A DNA stretch of 64,000 bases from Rhizobium leguminosarum (GCF_002953715.1 NZ_CP025012.1:2232001-2296000), one strand, 5' to 3'. Numbered from the stretch's first letter, positions 18,669-31,289 are shown. Program-made: numbers and translations. Notes: a model not told the origin generated them from the sequence alone.

Positions 18669-19301
18669 ATGCCGGATTTTTCAACACTAATGATCTTTGC
18701 CGCCGCAGCGCTGGTGCTGACGGCCACGCCCGGCCCCGACATGCTGCTGATCGCCTCCCGCAGCATCAGCCAGGGACGCGCTGCCGGTTTCCTGACCTAT
18801 GCCGGCATCGCGCTCGGCACCTATTGCCACGCCCTTGCCGCAGCCTTTGGGCTGTCACAGCTCTTCATGGCCGTGCCGGCCGCCTATGAAACAGTGCGCT
18901 GGGCCGGCTGTTGCTATCTTCTCTATCTCGCCTACAAGACGGTCCGCTCGGAAGGCGCCGCCTTTCAGCCCGCATCGACGCTGAAGCGGCTGTCGGGCCG
19001 GCGTATCTTCTTTGCGGGCCTTGCCACCAATCTGCTCAATCCGAAGATGGCGCTCTTCGTCATGGCGCTCTTTCCGCAATTCGTGAATGCGTCAGCCGGA
19101 TCGCTGACGATGCAGATGCTGATACTCGCAAGCGTCCTGAACGGTATCGGCCTCGTCGTGAATGGCGCCGTGATTTTCCTCGGAAGCACGATCCGTTCGA
19201 GACTTCAATCGGCGAGCCGTTTCCCGAAGTTGCCGCAATATATCCTTGCAACGGTCTTCACCGGGCTCGCCTGCCGCCTTGCGTTGCAGCCGCGAAACTG
19301 A
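18669..19301 (+). CDS. LysE/RhtB-family amino acid exporter
   Basis: A 210-residue membrane protein with about six hydrophobic segments. The family signature is TATPGPDMLLIASRSISQGR near the N-terminus, and FAGLATNLLNPKMALF in the middle. Members export amino acids or homoserine-type compounds. AAGGAA precedes the ATG. It is divergent from the AraC/GyrI regulator, with 128 bases between the two starts. Confidence 0.9.
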   Translation: MPDFSTLMIFAAAALVLTATPGPDMLLIASRSISQGRAAGFLTYAGIALGTYCHALAAAFGLSQLFMAVPAAYETVRWAGCCYLLYLAYKTVRSEGAAFQPASTLKRLSGRRIFFAGLATNLLNPKMALFVMALFPQFVNASAGSLTMQMLILASVLNGIGLVVNGAVIFLGSTIRSRLQSASRFPKLPQYILATVFTGLACRLALQPRN

Positions 19302-19327
19302 ACATCGAGTGACCACCGTCGTTGAAA

Positions 19328-19367
19328 ACAAAACCGGCTGCGACATCCATGATCTCGCAGCCGGTTT
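19328..19367 (-). terminator. Terminator of alaS
   Basis: A perfect 13-bp stem (19331-19343 with 19355-19367) and an 11-base loop. On the minus strand it ends in TTTTGTTTT. It may also end the convergent lysE transcript. Confidence 0.9.
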
Positions 19368-19395
19368 GAATTTCAAACTGTTGTCAGGCGGCAGT

Positions 19396-22050
<2,655 letters not shown>

Positions 22051-22130
22051 GCTATGCCCTTCAATGCTGCCGGAGGCAGGTAAATTTAAATTCATCGGCT
22101 TTTAACGTTCGCCCCCGCCACTGTCCAGCA

Positions 22131-22174
22131 GACAAACAAAACCGGCCGCATTCTCATCAGGAATGCGGCCGGTT
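22131..22174 (-). terminator. Terminator of recA
   Basis: A perfect 14-bp stem (22140-22153 with 22161-22174) with a 7-base loop. On the minus strand the tail reads TTTTGTTTG. It lies 31 bases after the recA stop. Confidence 0.93.
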
Positions 22175-22204
22175 GGAACTGTCCGATGAGTTTAAGCGCG
22201 AAAA

Positions 22205-23299
22205 TTACATTTCCGCAGCGGCATCGCCATCGCCGTCATCCGGGTCCGGTCCGCCGTTCTGCAGGAAGCGGTCGGCGATCAGGCCGGCATTCTGGCGCAG
22301 CGACAGTTCGATCTCGCGGGCGAGATCCGGATTGTCGCGCAGGAAAGTCTTGGCGTTTTCACGGCCCTGGCCGAGACGCTGGCTGTTATAGGAGAACCAG
22401 GCACCCGACTTTTCGACGATGCCGGCCTTGACGCCGAGATCGACCAGTTCTCCGGTCTTGGAAACGCCCTCGCCATACATGATGTCGAACTCGACCTGCT
22501 TGAAGGGCGGCGCCATCTTGTTTTTGACGACCTTGACGCGGGTCTGGTTGCCGATCACCTCTTCGCGCTCCTTGACCGCGCCGATGCGGCGGATGTCGAG
22601 GCGCACGGAGGCATAGAATTTCAGCGCATTGCCGCCTGTCGTCGTTTCCGGCGAACCGAACATGACGCCGATCTTCATGCGGATCTGGTTGATGAAGATC
22701 ACCATGGTGTTCGACTTCGAAATCGAAGCGGTGAGCTTGCGCAGCGCCTGGCTCATCAGTCGTGCCTGCAGGCCGGGAAGGCTGTCGCCCATCTCGCCTT
22801 CGATTTCGGCACGCGGCGTCAGTGCGGCGACCGAGTCGACGACCAGAACGTCGACGGCGCCGGAGCGCACCAGCGTATCGGTGATTTCGAGCGCCTGTTC
22901 GCCGGTATCGGGCTGAGAGATCAGAAGGTTCTGCAGGTCGACGCCGAGCTTGCGGGCATAGACGGGATCGAGCGCATGTTCGGCATCGACGAAGGCGCAG
23001 ATGCCGCCCTTCTTCTGCGCTTCGGCAATCGTCTGCAGTGCAAGCGTCGTCTTACCAGAGCTTTCCGGCCCGTAGATCTCGATGATGCGGCCCCTCGGCA
23101 GGCCACCAACGCCGAGTGCAATATCGAGACCAAGCGAGCCGGTCGAGATCGTCTCGATCTCGACAACATTCTCGTTGGAGCCGAGTTTCATGATCGAGCC
23201 CTTGCCGAACGACCGCTCTATCTGTGAGAGTGCCGCTTCAAGCGCCTTGCTTTTGTCCACCGATTTGTCCTCTACCAGCCGCAATGAATTCTGAGACAT
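22205..23299 (-). CDS. recA: Recombinase RecA
   Basis: A 364-residue strand-exchange protein and SOS co-protease. The Walker A motif is [10 protein letters not shown], and [20 protein letters not shown] is the L2/DNA-binding region. [11 protein letters not shown] is the usual rhizobial start, so the open frame up to 23383 is ignored. The acidic C-terminus ([13 protein letters not shown]) is typical. LexA-type motifs lie upstream (separate entry). Confidence 0.98.
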   Translation of the reverse strand: MSQNSLRLVEDKSVDKSKALEAALSQIERSFGKGSIMKLGSNENVVEIETISTGSLGLDIALGVGGLPRGRIIEIYGPESSGKTTLALQTIAEAQKKGGICAFVDAEHALDPVYARKLGVDLQNLLISQPDTGEQALEITDTLVRSGAVDVLVVDSVAALTPRAEIEGEMGDSLPGLQARLMSQALRKLTASISKSNTMVIFINQIRMKIGVMFGSPETTTGGNALKFYASVRLDIRRIGAVKEREEVIGNQTRVKVVKNKMAPPFKQVEFDIMYGEGVSKTGELVDLGVKAGIVEKSGAWFSYNSQRLGQGRENAKTFLRDNPDLAREIELSLRQNAGLIADRFLQNGGPDPDDGDGDAAAEM

Positions 23300-23346
23300 C
23301 CGATCCACCTTTAGGTTATTGAAGCCGCTCAAGCAATGTCGAGTTT

Positions 23347-23372
23347 GTACCCTATTTGTTCCATTTTCGCAA
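23347..23372 (-). promoter_or_regulatory. SOS operator region of recA
   Basis: Two overlapping motifs lie 48-73 bases upstream of the recA ATG: GTACN7GTTC (23347-23361; GAACN7GTAC on the coding strand) and TTGN11CAA (23356-23372). I recall both forms being described for rhizobial and alphaproteobacterial LexA sites. LexA control of recA is therefore likely. Confidence 0.75.
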
Positions 23373-23528
23373 TAGGCGATCAAATAATTGAAAGAAAAAG
23401 GTAAAACGGCCCGTGTTCTGTATTTGTTTTATCAATGAAAAGCAACGACTTAGGTCTGAAGCTCTGGCACGAGCGGTGCAAGGCGCATCCCATCGATTCG
23501 CATTCCGGGCATCAGGAAAGCGGCTCGG

Positions 23529-24473
23529 ATGACGAAAAAGATTCTTGTTCTCGGCGGTGCCCATATCGACCGGCGCGGCCGCATCTCCGGCCAGACGGCG
23601 CCTGGCGCCAGCAATCCCGGCACATGGTTCGAGGAGCCGGGCGGCGGTGGCTTCAATGCGGCGCGCAACCTCGCAAGGCTCGGTTTTCAGGTGACGATGA
23701 TCTCGCCACGCGGCGGCGATCCGATGGGCGAGACGGTTGGAGAAGCTGCCGATTTCGCCGGCATCGACGACCGGCCTTTCGTCTTCCTCGACCGCAAGAC
23801 GCCGAGCTACACGGCGATCATCGAGAAGGACGGCAATCTGGTGATCGCCCTTGCCGACATGGATCTCTACCGCTTCTTCGTGCCGCGGCGTCTCTCCATC
23901 CGCTGGGTGCGGGAGGCCTTCGCCGCCCATGATTTCATCCTCCTCGACGCCAACCTGCCGGAAGAGACGATCGCGGCGATCGTCGCGAAGTCTCGTTCGC
24001 TCGCCAAGCCCGTTGCGGCAATCGCCATCTCGCCGGCCAAGGTCGTCAGGCTGAAACCTTGCATCGGGGATATCGACTACCTGTTCCTGAATGAGGCTGA
24101 AGCTGCCGCCCTTGCCGGTAAGCGGCCGGAAGAGGCTGCGGGCTGGCCGCCGTTGCTGAATGAAATTGGTATCAGGAACGCCGTCGTCACCCGCGGCCGG
24201 CGCGAGCTCGTTGCGCTTTGCGACGGCCGCGCCGTGACGCTGCAGCCGCCGATTGCCGACACCGTAGCCGATGTCACCGGTGCCGGCGATTCCCTTGCGG
24301 CCGGCACGCTCGCCGCATTGATATCAGGCCTGCCGCTCGAAGAAGCCGTCCGCCACGGCACTGCGGCCGCCATACTGACCCTGCAGTCGCGGCACGCCGT
24401 TAATGAAAATCTGACGCCCGATCTGCTGAATGAGGCGCTTGCCCTTGTTCCCCAGGTCAGAATTCTGCATTGA
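23529..24473 (+). CDS. psuK: PfkB-family kinase, probable pseudouridine kinase
   Basis: A 314-residue ribokinase-fold enzyme. The N-terminal GGAHIDRRGRISG and GGGGFNAARNLARLG bind the nucleoside, and DVTGAGDSLAAGT carries the catalytic Asp254 and anion hole. The assignment to pseudouridine kinase rests on the adjacent psuG; together they would phosphorylate pseudouridine and then split it into uracil and ribose 5-phosphate. AGGAAAG precedes the ATG. Confidence 0.82.
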   Translation: MTKKILVLGGAHIDRRGRISGQTAPGASNPGTWFEEPGGGGFNAARNLARLGFQVTMISPRGGDPMGETVGEAADFAGIDDRPFVFLDRKTPSYTAIIEKDGNLVIALADMDLYRFFVPRRLSIRWVREAFAAHDFILLDANLPEETIAAIVAKSRSLAKPVAAIAISPAKVVRLKPCIGDIDYLFLNEAEAAALAGKRPEEAAGWPPLLNEIGIRNAVVTRGRRELVALCDGRAVTLQPPIADTVADVTGAGDSLAAGTLAALISGLPLEEAVRHGTAAAILTLQSRHAVNENLTPDLLNEALALVPQVRILH

Positions 24474-24492
24474 AGCGGCGAATTAAATAGTT

Positions 24493-24540
24493 GAGCATGA
24501 TGTCGACCGAAAACCGCTCACACTTTTCGGCATCATGCTC
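24493..24540. repeat. Rhizobial palindromic repeat, copy B
   Basis: The reverse-oriented copy of the element at 14934-14985. Outer arms are GAGCATGATG/CATCATGCTC, with inner CCGAAAA/TTTTCGG and core CCGCTCACAC. It fills the 88-base gap between psuK and psuG and ends 21 bases before the psuG start. Confidence 0.88.
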
Positions 24541-24561
24541 TGTCGATCACAGGACAAGACC

Positions 24562-25488
24562 ATGACCAAGCCCATCTCCCCTCTTCTGCCGATCGCCTAT
24601 TCGAAGGAAGTCGCCAGCGCCAAGCAGCGCGGCGCGCCGCTGGTGGCGCTGGAATCGACCATCATCACCCACGGCATGCCCTATCCCGGAAATATCGAGA
24701 TGGCCCGCAGCGTCGAGGCGATCATTCGCGAACAGGGTGCGGTGCCGGCAACGATCGCCGTCATTCACGGCACGCTGCATATCGGCCTTGAAGCTGCGGA
24801 ACTGGAGCAACTCGCCAAGGCGACCGACGTGATGAAGGTGTCGCGCGCCGATCTCGCCTTCGCCATCGCCGAGCGCCGCACCGGCGCTACCACGGTCGCG
24901 GCGACGATGATTGCGGCGGCGCGCGCCGGCATCCGTGTCTTCGCCACAGGCGGCATCGGCGGCGTGCATCGCGGCGCCGAGGAAAGCTTCGATATCTCAG
25001 CCGACCTCGAGGAACTGGCGCGCACCGGCGTCATCGTCGTCTGCGCCGGCGCCAAGGCGATCCTCGATATTCCAAAGACGCTGGAAGTGCTGGAAACCCG
25101 CGGCGTGCCGGTCGTCACCTATGAGAGCGAGGAATTCCCCGCCTTCTGGTCGCGCTCCTCGGGCATCCGCAGCCCGCTATCGCTGAACAGCCCGGCCGCC
25201 ATCGCCAATTTCCAGACGGTGCGCGAGCAGCTCGGCGTCGACGGCGGCATGCTCGTCGCCAATCCGGTACCGGAGGCCGACGAGATCGCGCGCGAGGAGA
25301 TGGAAATCTATATCGAGCGGGCGCTCGATAGCGCCGAGCGTGATGAAGTGACCGGTAAGGCGGTAACGCCCTATCTTCTCTCGACCATCTTCGATCTGAC
25401 GGACGGCCAGAGCCTCAAGACCAATATCGCGCTCGTCGAAAATAATGCGCGGCTTGCCGCTGAAATCGCGGTGGCGCTGGGGGAATGA
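24562..25488 (+). CDS. psuG: Pseudouridine-5'-phosphate glycosidase
   Basis: A 308-residue enzyme. VALESTIITHGMPYPGN, ATGGIGGVHRGAEESFDIS, VCAGAKAILDIPKTLEVLET and VANPVPEADEI are conserved blocks of the PsuG family, which reversibly splits pseudouridine 5'-phosphate at its C-C glycosidic bond. The start at 24562 has AGGACA upstream. It is probably translated from the psuK transcript, through the palindromic element in the gap. Confidence 0.93.
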   Translation: MTKPISPLLPIAYSKEVASAKQRGAPLVALESTIITHGMPYPGNIEMARSVEAIIREQGAVPATIAVIHGTLHIGLEAAELEQLAKATDVMKVSRADLAFAIAERRTGATTVAATMIAAARAGIRVFATGGIGGVHRGAEESFDISADLEELARTGVIVVCAGAKAILDIPKTLEVLETRGVPVVTYESEEFPAFWSRSSGIRSPLSLNSPAAIANFQTVREQLGVDGGMLVANPVPEADEIAREEMEIYIERALDSAERDEVTGKAVTPYLLSTIFDLTDGQSLKTNIALVENNARLAAEIAVALGE

Positions 25489-25514
25489 GGACTACCGGCT
25501 GCCGACGATGCCAG

Positions 25515-25697
25515 GCAAGCGCCCCTTCTGCCCTGCCGGGCATCTCCCCCACGGGTGGGGAGATTAGCTGGAAGCACCGGCTTTCTGAACAAATGTCCCT
25601 TTCAACTCGGTGAAGCGTTGATGTAATGGCAAGCGTTCGCCCCTCGTGATCTCCCCACCTGTGGGGGAGATGCCCGGCAGGGCAGAGGGGGGCTTGC
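25515..25697. repeat. Intergenic inverted repeat element (RIME-like)
   Basis: Two nearly identical arms of about 50 bases (25515-25564 and 25649-25697) point towards each other around an 84-base spacer. Each arm carries GCCCTGCCGGGCATCTCCCC followed by a short internal palindrome (CCCCAC...GTGGGG). The element fills the gap between convergent psuG and cckA. It resembles short mosaic repeats of rhizobial genomes and may also end transcription from both sides. Confidence 0.8.
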
Positions 25698-25730
25698 ACG
25701 GCACAGCTTCCCCGACAACCATCCCTTCCC

Positions 25731-28334
25731 TCACCCGTCCAACGTCTCCTTCACCACAACAGCGAGCTGCTTCAGCGAGAAGGGCTTCGGCAGGAAGCCG
25801 AATTTCGACTCCGGCGGCAGGTTGCGGGCAAAGGCATCTTCGGCATAGCCGGAGACGAAGATGAATTTCATGTCGGGATAGGTCTTGCGCAGTTCGCGCA
25901 GCAGCGTCGGCCCGTCCATTTCGGGCATGACGACGTCGGAGACGACGATGTCCACCTTGCCCTCAAGCTCCTCCATGATGGCGAGAGCCTCGACGCCCGA
26001 GCCCGCCTCGTGCACGGTGTAGCCGCGCGTCTCCAGCATGCGCTTGCCGCCACGGCGCACCGCCTCCTCATCTTCGACGAGAAGGATGACGGCCGATCCC
26101 GTCAGGTCCTCCGGCTGCTGCGGCGATACCGGCAGCGGCACCACTTCGGCCCCGGCGATAGCGCCGTCGATCGAGCCTGCTTCGGCGGCCACCGCCGGCT
26201 CCGGGATGTGGCGCGGCAGGAAGACGCGGAAGGTCGTGCCTTTGCCGACTTCGGATTCCGGCTGGATGTAGCCGCCCGATTGTTTGACGATGCCGTAGAC
26301 CATGGCGAGCCCAAGGCCGGTGCCCTTGCCCACATCCTTGGTGGTGAAGAACGGCTCGAAGATCTTGTCCATGATCTCGGGCGCGATACCGGTGCCGTTA
26401 TCCGCGACTTCGATCAGCACCATGTCCTCGGCCGGCATGTAGGAGTAGTTGAAGGCGGAGACCTCGGCGGCAGTCAGATTGCGGGTGCGCAGCGTCAGCG
26501 TGCCACCCTCGGGCATAGCGTCGCGCGCATTGACGCAGAGGTTGATCAGCACCTGCTCGAACTGCGAAAGGTCTGTTTTGACAGGCCAGAGGTCGCGGCC
26601 ATATTGCACGTCGAGCTTGACATTGGTGCCGGAAAGCAGCCGGTCGACCAGCATGCGCAGGTCGCCGACGACATCGGTGAGGTTCAGCACCGAGGGCCGC
26701 ATCGTCTGCTTGCGCGAGAAGGCGAGCAGTTGGCGCACCAGCACGGCGGCGCGGTTGGCGTTGCGCTTGATCTCTATCAGGTCGGCGAAGCTGGCATCGG
26801 CCGGCCGCGCCTGCAGCAGCAGATGGTCGGAGGAAAGCAGGATCGCCGTCAGCACGTTGTTGAAATCATGCGCGATGCCGCCGGCGAGCGTTCCCACCGC
26901 ATTCATCTTCTGCGTCTGCGCCATCTGCGCTTCCAGCGCCTTCTGCTCGGTCACCTCGACGGCATAGACGATCGCTGCCTCCTCGGGCGCCTCGTCGCTC
27001 TGGTCGATGACGGCATTGACGTAGAAGCGGAAATAGCGCGCCTCGTCGGTCGGTGTGCGGGTGTCGAGAGGCGCAATATCGCCCTGCCGGTCCTTGGCCG
27101 CCGCCAGCGCCGCGGCAAGCTGTGGCCGATCGCTCTCCTGCACGATGGTTTCAAGATGCGGCGCCTTTTCGAGATCGTCGCGCGAGACGACACCGGAGAA
27201 CATCTTCAGGAATGGTGCATTGGTGCGCAGGATGCGCCCGTCGCCGTCAACCGAGGCGATTGCCATCGGCGTGTTGTTAAAGAAGCGGGTGAAGCGCATG
27301 GCGGCGGCCGAAGCGGACTGGCCGCCGGCATCGCTCTTTTCACGTGCCAGCACGATCGTCCGGCTTTCGCCGGGTGCGCCGTCGCGCATCGAGGTGACGC
27401 TGTGGATGATCTGCACGGGCAGGCTCTGGCCATTGCTCTTGCGCAGGTCGAGATCTAGCGTCACGGTCTTCTTCAGGCCGGGTTCGGCCTGCACCGACTG
27501 AATCAACGCCAGCCCCTCGCCCGCCACGACGTCGCCGATCGTCATCGAGCCCGGCACGAACTTGGTGAGGTCGAGACCCAGCCACTCGGCAAGCGTCGCA
27601 TTCAGGTAGAAGATCTCGCCCTTCCTGCCGGCGGAAAAGAACCCAGCCGGCGCATGGTCGAGATAATCGATAGCGTTCTGCAATTCCTTAAAGAAGCGCT
27701 CCTGGTCGTCGCGCTCAGTGGTGATGTCGGTGATCTGCCAGATCTGCAGCGGCTGGCCGCCGTTCTCCTCCGGCTGCAGCAGCCGGGCCTTCAGCCGGTA
27801 CCAATGGGCGCCGGAACTGTTGCTGCCGGGGCCGACGGCACGCAGCAGGCGGAATTCCTCTCGGCCTTCCTTGCCTTCGCGCAAACCGTTGACCAGCCTG
27901 TAGAGCGCCTCGTTGGATTCGCGATGGCGCGACAGCAGCGTTTCCAGCGTCTGCACCTCGGTCGCCTTGCGCGCGCCGGTCAGCGCACCATAGGCGGCAT
28001 TGGCATAGATGATCCGGCCCTTTTCGTCGGTGATCAGCGTTCCGTCGGGATGGCTGTTGAGAAAGGCGCGCGCCAGGCTGTCGGACTGGCGCTGCGGCAT
28101 CACCTCGATGAAGCCGATGACCGAGGATACAAGGAAGAAGATGCCGACCATGGCGAGCACGCCGAGACCGCCAAGCACGACCTCGTTGTCGAGCGACTTT
28201 TTGAAGAAGACGAAGGCGCCGGCGGCAGCGATCAGCACGAGCGCCAGCAGAAGAATGCGCAAGACCGTGCCAGAGCGCCCCCCACGATCCACAAGCGGTG
28301 CGTTATAGTCGTCGGCCTGACGCGGTTTCGTCAT
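25731..28334 (-). CDS. cckA: Hybrid sensor kinase CckA
   Basis: An 867-residue membrane hybrid histidine kinase. Two transmembrane helices (about res. 25-45 and 53-73) are followed by PAS-type domains (about 85-205, 215-330 and 345-465), a HisKA domain with GGIAHDFNN (His489), an HATPase domain ([38 protein letters not shown]) and a C-terminal receiver with DVVMPEMDG (Asp800). In alphaproteobacteria CckA feeds phosphate through ChpT to CtrA and CpdR. AGGAATAT precedes the ATG. A CtrA box lies 11 kb away, before the GPR-like gene. Confidence 0.92.
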   Translation of the reverse strand: MTKPRQADDYNAPLVDRGGRSGTVLRILLLALVLIAAAGAFVFFKKSLDNEVVLGGLGVLAMVGIFFLVSSVIGFIEVMPQRQSDSLARAFLNSHPDGTLITDEKGRIIYANAAYGALTGARKATEVQTLETLLSRHRESNEALYRLVNGLREGKEGREEFRLLRAVGPGSNSSGAHWYRLKARLLQPEENGGQPLQIWQITDITTERDDQERFFKELQNAIDYLDHAPAGFFSAGRKGEIFYLNATLAEWLGLDLTKFVPGSMTIGDVVAGEGLALIQSVQAEPGLKKTVTLDLDLRKSNGQSLPVQIIHSVTSMRDGAPGESRTIVLAREKSDAGGQSASAAAMRFTRFFNNTPMAIASVDGDGRILRTNAPFLKMFSGVVSRDDLEKAPHLETIVQESDRPQLAAALAAAKDRQGDIAPLDTRTPTDEARYFRFYVNAVIDQSDEAPEEAAIVYAVEVTEQKALEAQMAQTQKMNAVGTLAGGIAHDFNNVLTAILLSSDHLLLQARPADASFADLIEIKRNANRAAVLVRQLLAFSRKQTMRPSVLNLTDVVGDLRMLVDRLLSGTNVKLDVQYGRDLWPVKTDLSQFEQVLINLCVNARDAMPEGGTLTLRTRNLTAAEVSAFNYSYMPAEDMVLIEVADNGTGIAPEIMDKIFEPFFTTKDVGKGTGLGLAMVYGIVKQSGGYIQPESEVGKGTTFRVFLPRHIPEPAVAAEAGSIDGAIAGAEVVPLPVSPQQPEDLTGSAVILLVEDEEAVRRGGKRMLETRGYTVHEAGSGVEALAIMEELEGKVDIVVSDVVMPEMDGPTLLRELRKTYPDMKFIFVSGYAEDAFARNLPPESKFGFLPKPFSLKQLAVVVKETLDG

Positions 28335-28639
28335 ATATTCCTCACATAAGCCCTCCCGCTTCGTAGCACGAACACGAAGCAGGAATCAGGCACTCTTTCC
28401 TTCTTAGCAATTTGCCGCGTCGGCAAAAACACCGCTAGCCGGCAAGACTGCTTGAATTCACAGGCAACAGCGCCATCTGCCCCAGAAGCCCAACGCTGCT
28501 GCTCGTGCCCAAGGTCGCCGAGTGCCTGGCAGCGGAACACGAAATCGCGTTCTCCCGTGACTGGACAGTATCGGCGGCCCTTGCCTAAGGAACGGAAAAG
28601 TCGTCAATATGTGCCGAATGCGAAATGGAGTGAGTGACT
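28335..28639. promoter_or_regulatory. Divergent promoter region, cckA / FliO-like gene
   Basis: A 305-base gap with no gene. It contains one perfect inverted repeat, TTTGCCG-CGT-CGGCAAA (28411-28427), about 80 bases upstream of cckA. No recognised operator matches it; it could bind a dimeric regulator or be a short stem. Confidence 0.35.
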
Positions 28640-29695
28640 ATGTTGGATGATGTTGTCGGAGCTTATGGCAGCCGTTTCCTGCTTGCCGCCGGTGGCGTCG
28701 GTCTGGCGCTTCTCCTGCTCATCATCGTGCTCTGGGTGATCCGCAGCCGGGCGCCCTCGCCCTTCGTGCGCGGCGGCCGCAACCGGCAGCCCCGGCTGCA
28801 GGTGCTGGATGCCGCAGCCGTCGATGCCCGTCGCCGGCTGGTGCTGGTGCGCCGTGACGACGTCGAACACCTGATCATGATCGGCGGCCCGAGCGATATC
28901 GTCATCGAAAGCCGTATCCTGCCCGCAGCGGCCGAACAGCCGGAAAGCGTCAGCGGCACGCAGCAGCCCGCCGAGCAGCGTCCGATATCGGTCGCGCTGC
29001 CGGAAACACCGCCGGTCTCTCCACCGCGCCCGCCGGTCGCAGCCCGTGTCGAGCCGGCCGCCGAGCCCACTTTCTCTGCGCCGGTTTCGCCAGAGCCGCG
29101 CCCGCGCCCAGAACCACCGGCCCAACCGCCGTCTCAGCCTGCCGTGGCACCGCCGGTGGTCACGAGCCCTCTTCCGGCAGAGCCCGTGACAGCTCCGCTG
29201 TCGGCCGAACGCGACAATCCTCTGCGCGCCGTCCCGCCCCAGCCGCGCCCGCAGGAGCGTCCCGCCGCTCCCCCAGCCGCGCAGCCCGCACCGTTTCACG
29301 ATGCCTCAAGTGCCGCCGAGATCCTCGATGCCGCCCGCCAGCGCGTGCTGCCGCAACAGCGAATCGAACCCGAGGTCTCCGCCCCGCCTGTCCAGGAGAT
29401 GCCGGCGGCCACACGCGCCGCACCTGGAACGGCCGAAGACGAGGCGGCTGCGCAGTCGGCAGCGGCGATCCGTCATGATTTCCAGCGGGTGCTGGAAGAG
29501 GAAATGTCGAACAATCTGACGGCCGAACGCATCGTGCCGGCGCCGGCAAACCAGGCGCCTCGCCAAGCGGTGCCGCAGCCGGCCAACCTGCCACGCCGTG
29601 ATCCCGAGCTTGCCCCGATCACCGGCGCCGATACCGAGCTGCAGAAGGAAGTCGCCCGCATCTTCGGCGAAATGAGTGTCAATCGCGACAAGTGA
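28640..29695 (+). CDS. FliO-like membrane protein with proline-rich tail
   Basis: A 351-residue protein. One transmembrane helix (about res. 13-35) and a short FliO-type domain (PRLQVLDAAAVDARRRLVLV; HLIMIGGPSDIVIE) are followed by about 200 residues rich in Pro, Ala and Glu, then a charged end (ELQKEVARIFGEM). FliO is a small accessory protein of the flagellar export gate, but here it stands alone opposite cckA and has a long disordered extension. GGAG 9 bases upstream supports the ATG at 28640. Flagellar function is inferred from the domain only. Confidence 0.65.
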   Translation: MLDDVVGAYGSRFLLAAGGVGLALLLLIIVLWVIRSRAPSPFVRGGRNRQPRLQVLDAAAVDARRRLVLVRRDDVEHLIMIGGPSDIVIESRILPAAAEQPESVSGTQQPAEQRPISVALPETPPVSPPRPPVAARVEPAAEPTFSAPVSPEPRPRPEPPAQPPSQPAVAPPVVTSPLPAEPVTAPLSAERDNPLRAVPPQPRPQERPAAPPAAQPAPFHDASSAAEILDAARQRVLPQQRIEPEVSAPPVQEMPAATRAAPGTAEDEAAAQSAAAIRHDFQRVLEEEMSNNLTAERIVPAPANQAPRQAVPQPANLPRRDPELAPITGADTELQKEVARIFGEMSVNRDK

Positions 29696-30094
29696 TGTCG
29701 GATTGCTAGAGCGCCCCTCCTTCATCACTAAGTTGCATAAAAGCCGCATTGCCCTGGCTTTCAGCACCCCGAACGGGCTTGGGGGCTCCCTTTCATGCCG
29801 ATCATTTGTTATCCCTAGGGTTGAAGAGCGTTGGCGCATTCGAGGTTGCACTTTGCCTAAGTAAATACCGGTCTCACTCCAGTTTCACCCGTACTGCCGC
29901 AGAGCGATACGCTGGCGGCATGCGAACATGTTCATCGGGTGGTGGCGAGAGACCGGTTTGGCATTGTTACAATGTGCCATGTGCAGCTCCGCTGTCTCAG
30001 CTCTTCAGCCGCCCACAACATCGCCACACCGCGCCCGCAAGGGGTTTTCTCATGCACCATCTTGGTGGACTTCCGAACGGAAGACCAAGACGGT
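29696..30094. promoter_or_regulatory. Gene-free stretch before the DUF1062 gene
   Basis: About 400 bases without a convincing gene. One clear inverted repeat, CATTGT-T-ACAATG (29962-29974), lies about 120 bases upstream of the DUF1062 start and could be an operator. I see no repeat element or RNA gene here. Confidence 0.3.
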
Positions 30095-30730
30095 ATGTGC
30101 AATACGCTTCGGGTCCGATGGACCATTATTCCCAAGACAGCTCCCCAGCCTTGGATTGCATGCGGCGGATGCGGAGGCCTGAGAGCCTTCCAATCCAGCG
30201 GCAAGATCCGGCTCAACGCCAACGGTCGCAAGCTCGACGCTTGGCTTATCTACAAATGCCTGACCTGCGAAAGGACATGGAACCGGCCAATCATCGAGCG
30301 CCGCAATGTTCGCGACATCGACCCTGCAATCCTTGACGCGTTACAATCCAACGATCCCGACTGGATCCGGGCAGAAACCTTCAACCTCGAGGCTCTCCGG
30401 CACAAGTCGCAGCGTGTGGACGAGTTTGCTGAATTTGAAATCGCAAAGGAGATTCAGCAGAAAACTGCAGATTGGACGAGATTGGCAATCGAACTGATGG
30501 TCCCGTTTCCAACCAGCACACGGCTTGACCGTCTGCTGGCCTCCGAGTTGAAAGTTTCGCGCTCGCGGCTGCAGGCTCTTCATAATCAAGGCATGGTTCT
30601 GACAAATCCTCACCCAGCAGACGTGATGCGGCGGCGAATCAAGAATGGCACCCTTATCGTGATCGACCTCGCCATGCAGGCCGATCGAGAGCAATGGTGG
30701 AAACCTCTGGCATCAGGGGATCCGCTGTAA
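30095..30730 (+). CDS. DUF1062 protein with Cys motifs and an S4-like segment
   Basis: A 211-residue protein starting MCNTLRVRWTIIPKTAP. Two cysteine pairs (ACGGCGG and CLTCERTW) may bind zinc, separated by the conserved SSGKIRLNANGRKLDAWLIY. The C-terminal third (TRLDRLLASELKVSRSRLQ...GMVL, then RIKNGTLIVIDL) reads like an S4 RNA-binding fold. The family has no known function; an RNA-linked role is inference. The frame is open upstream to 29939 but the DUF1062 start is at 30095. Confidence 0.7.
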   Translation: MCNTLRVRWTIIPKTAPQPWIACGGCGGLRAFQSSGKIRLNANGRKLDAWLIYKCLTCERTWNRPIIERRNVRDIDPAILDALQSNDPDWIRAETFNLEALRHKSQRVDEFAEFEIAKEIQQKTADWTRLAIELMVPFPTSTRLDRLLASELKVSRSRLQALHNQGMVLTNPHPADVMRRRIKNGTLIVIDLAMQADREQWWKPLASGDPL

Positions 30731-30810
30731 TCGCGGAAATCCGCGGCCACAACGGCTCGATCCTGGGCCTTTGTGGCTTGTTATCCAACACACCGGGATA
30801 AGGATAAACG

Positions 30811-30838
30811 AAAAAGCGCCACGATCAGATCGCGGCGC
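30811..30838 (-). terminator. Terminator of dksA
   Basis: An 11-bp stem with one mismatch (30816-30826 with 30828-30838) and a 1-base apex (so a somewhat smaller stem in practice). Five T follow on the minus strand. It lies 32 bases after the dksA stop. Confidence 0.75.
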
Positions 30839-30869
30839 CTATTCTGCTTTCATGCCCGCATGAAAACTC

Positions 30870-31289
30870 TCATTCGTCGCGATAGACCTTTTCGCGGCGT
30901 TCGTGACGCTCCTGCGCCTCGATCGACAGTGTCGCGATCGGGCGGGCGTCGAGGCGCTTGAGGCCGATCGGTTCGCCGGTTTCCTCGCAATATCCGTAGG
31001 TGCCGTCTTCGATGCGCTGCAGTGCCGCGTCGATCTTCGAAATCAGCTTTCTCTGTCTGTCACGGGCGCGAAGTTCGATCGCCCGGTCTGTTTCCGACGA
31101 CGCCCGGTCGGCGAGGTCGGGATGGTTTGCGCTTTCCTCGGCCAGATGGTCGAGTGTCTCCCGCGCTTCTCTAAGGATATCATTTCTCCATGCAACCAGC
31201 TTCGCCCTGAAGTAGGCACGCTGGTTTACGTTCATGAATTCTTCCTCTTCCGAGGGAACGTAATTGCTAAGATCGATCTTCTCACTCAA
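30870..31289 (-). CDS. dksA: RNA polymerase-binding factor DksA
   Basis: A 139-residue coiled-coil/zinc-finger-type protein. EFMNVNQRAYFRAKLVAWR and the helical hairpin precede YGYCEETGEPIGLKRLDARP. The finger has a single Cys here (YCEETG) rather than four, so it belongs to the cysteine-poor DksA type. DksA works with ppGpp on rRNA and amino-acid promoters. I choose the TTG at 31289: CAGGAGA lies 6 bases before it and inside the longer frame from 31310, and the protein then starts (M)SEKIDLSNYVPS. Confidence 0.9.
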   Translation of the reverse strand: MSEKIDLSNYVPSEEEEFMNVNQRAYFRAKLVAWRNDILREARETLDHLAEESANHPDLADRASSETDRAIELRARDRQRKLISKIDAALQRIEDGTYGYCEETGEPIGLKRLDARPIATLSIEAQERHERREKVYRDE

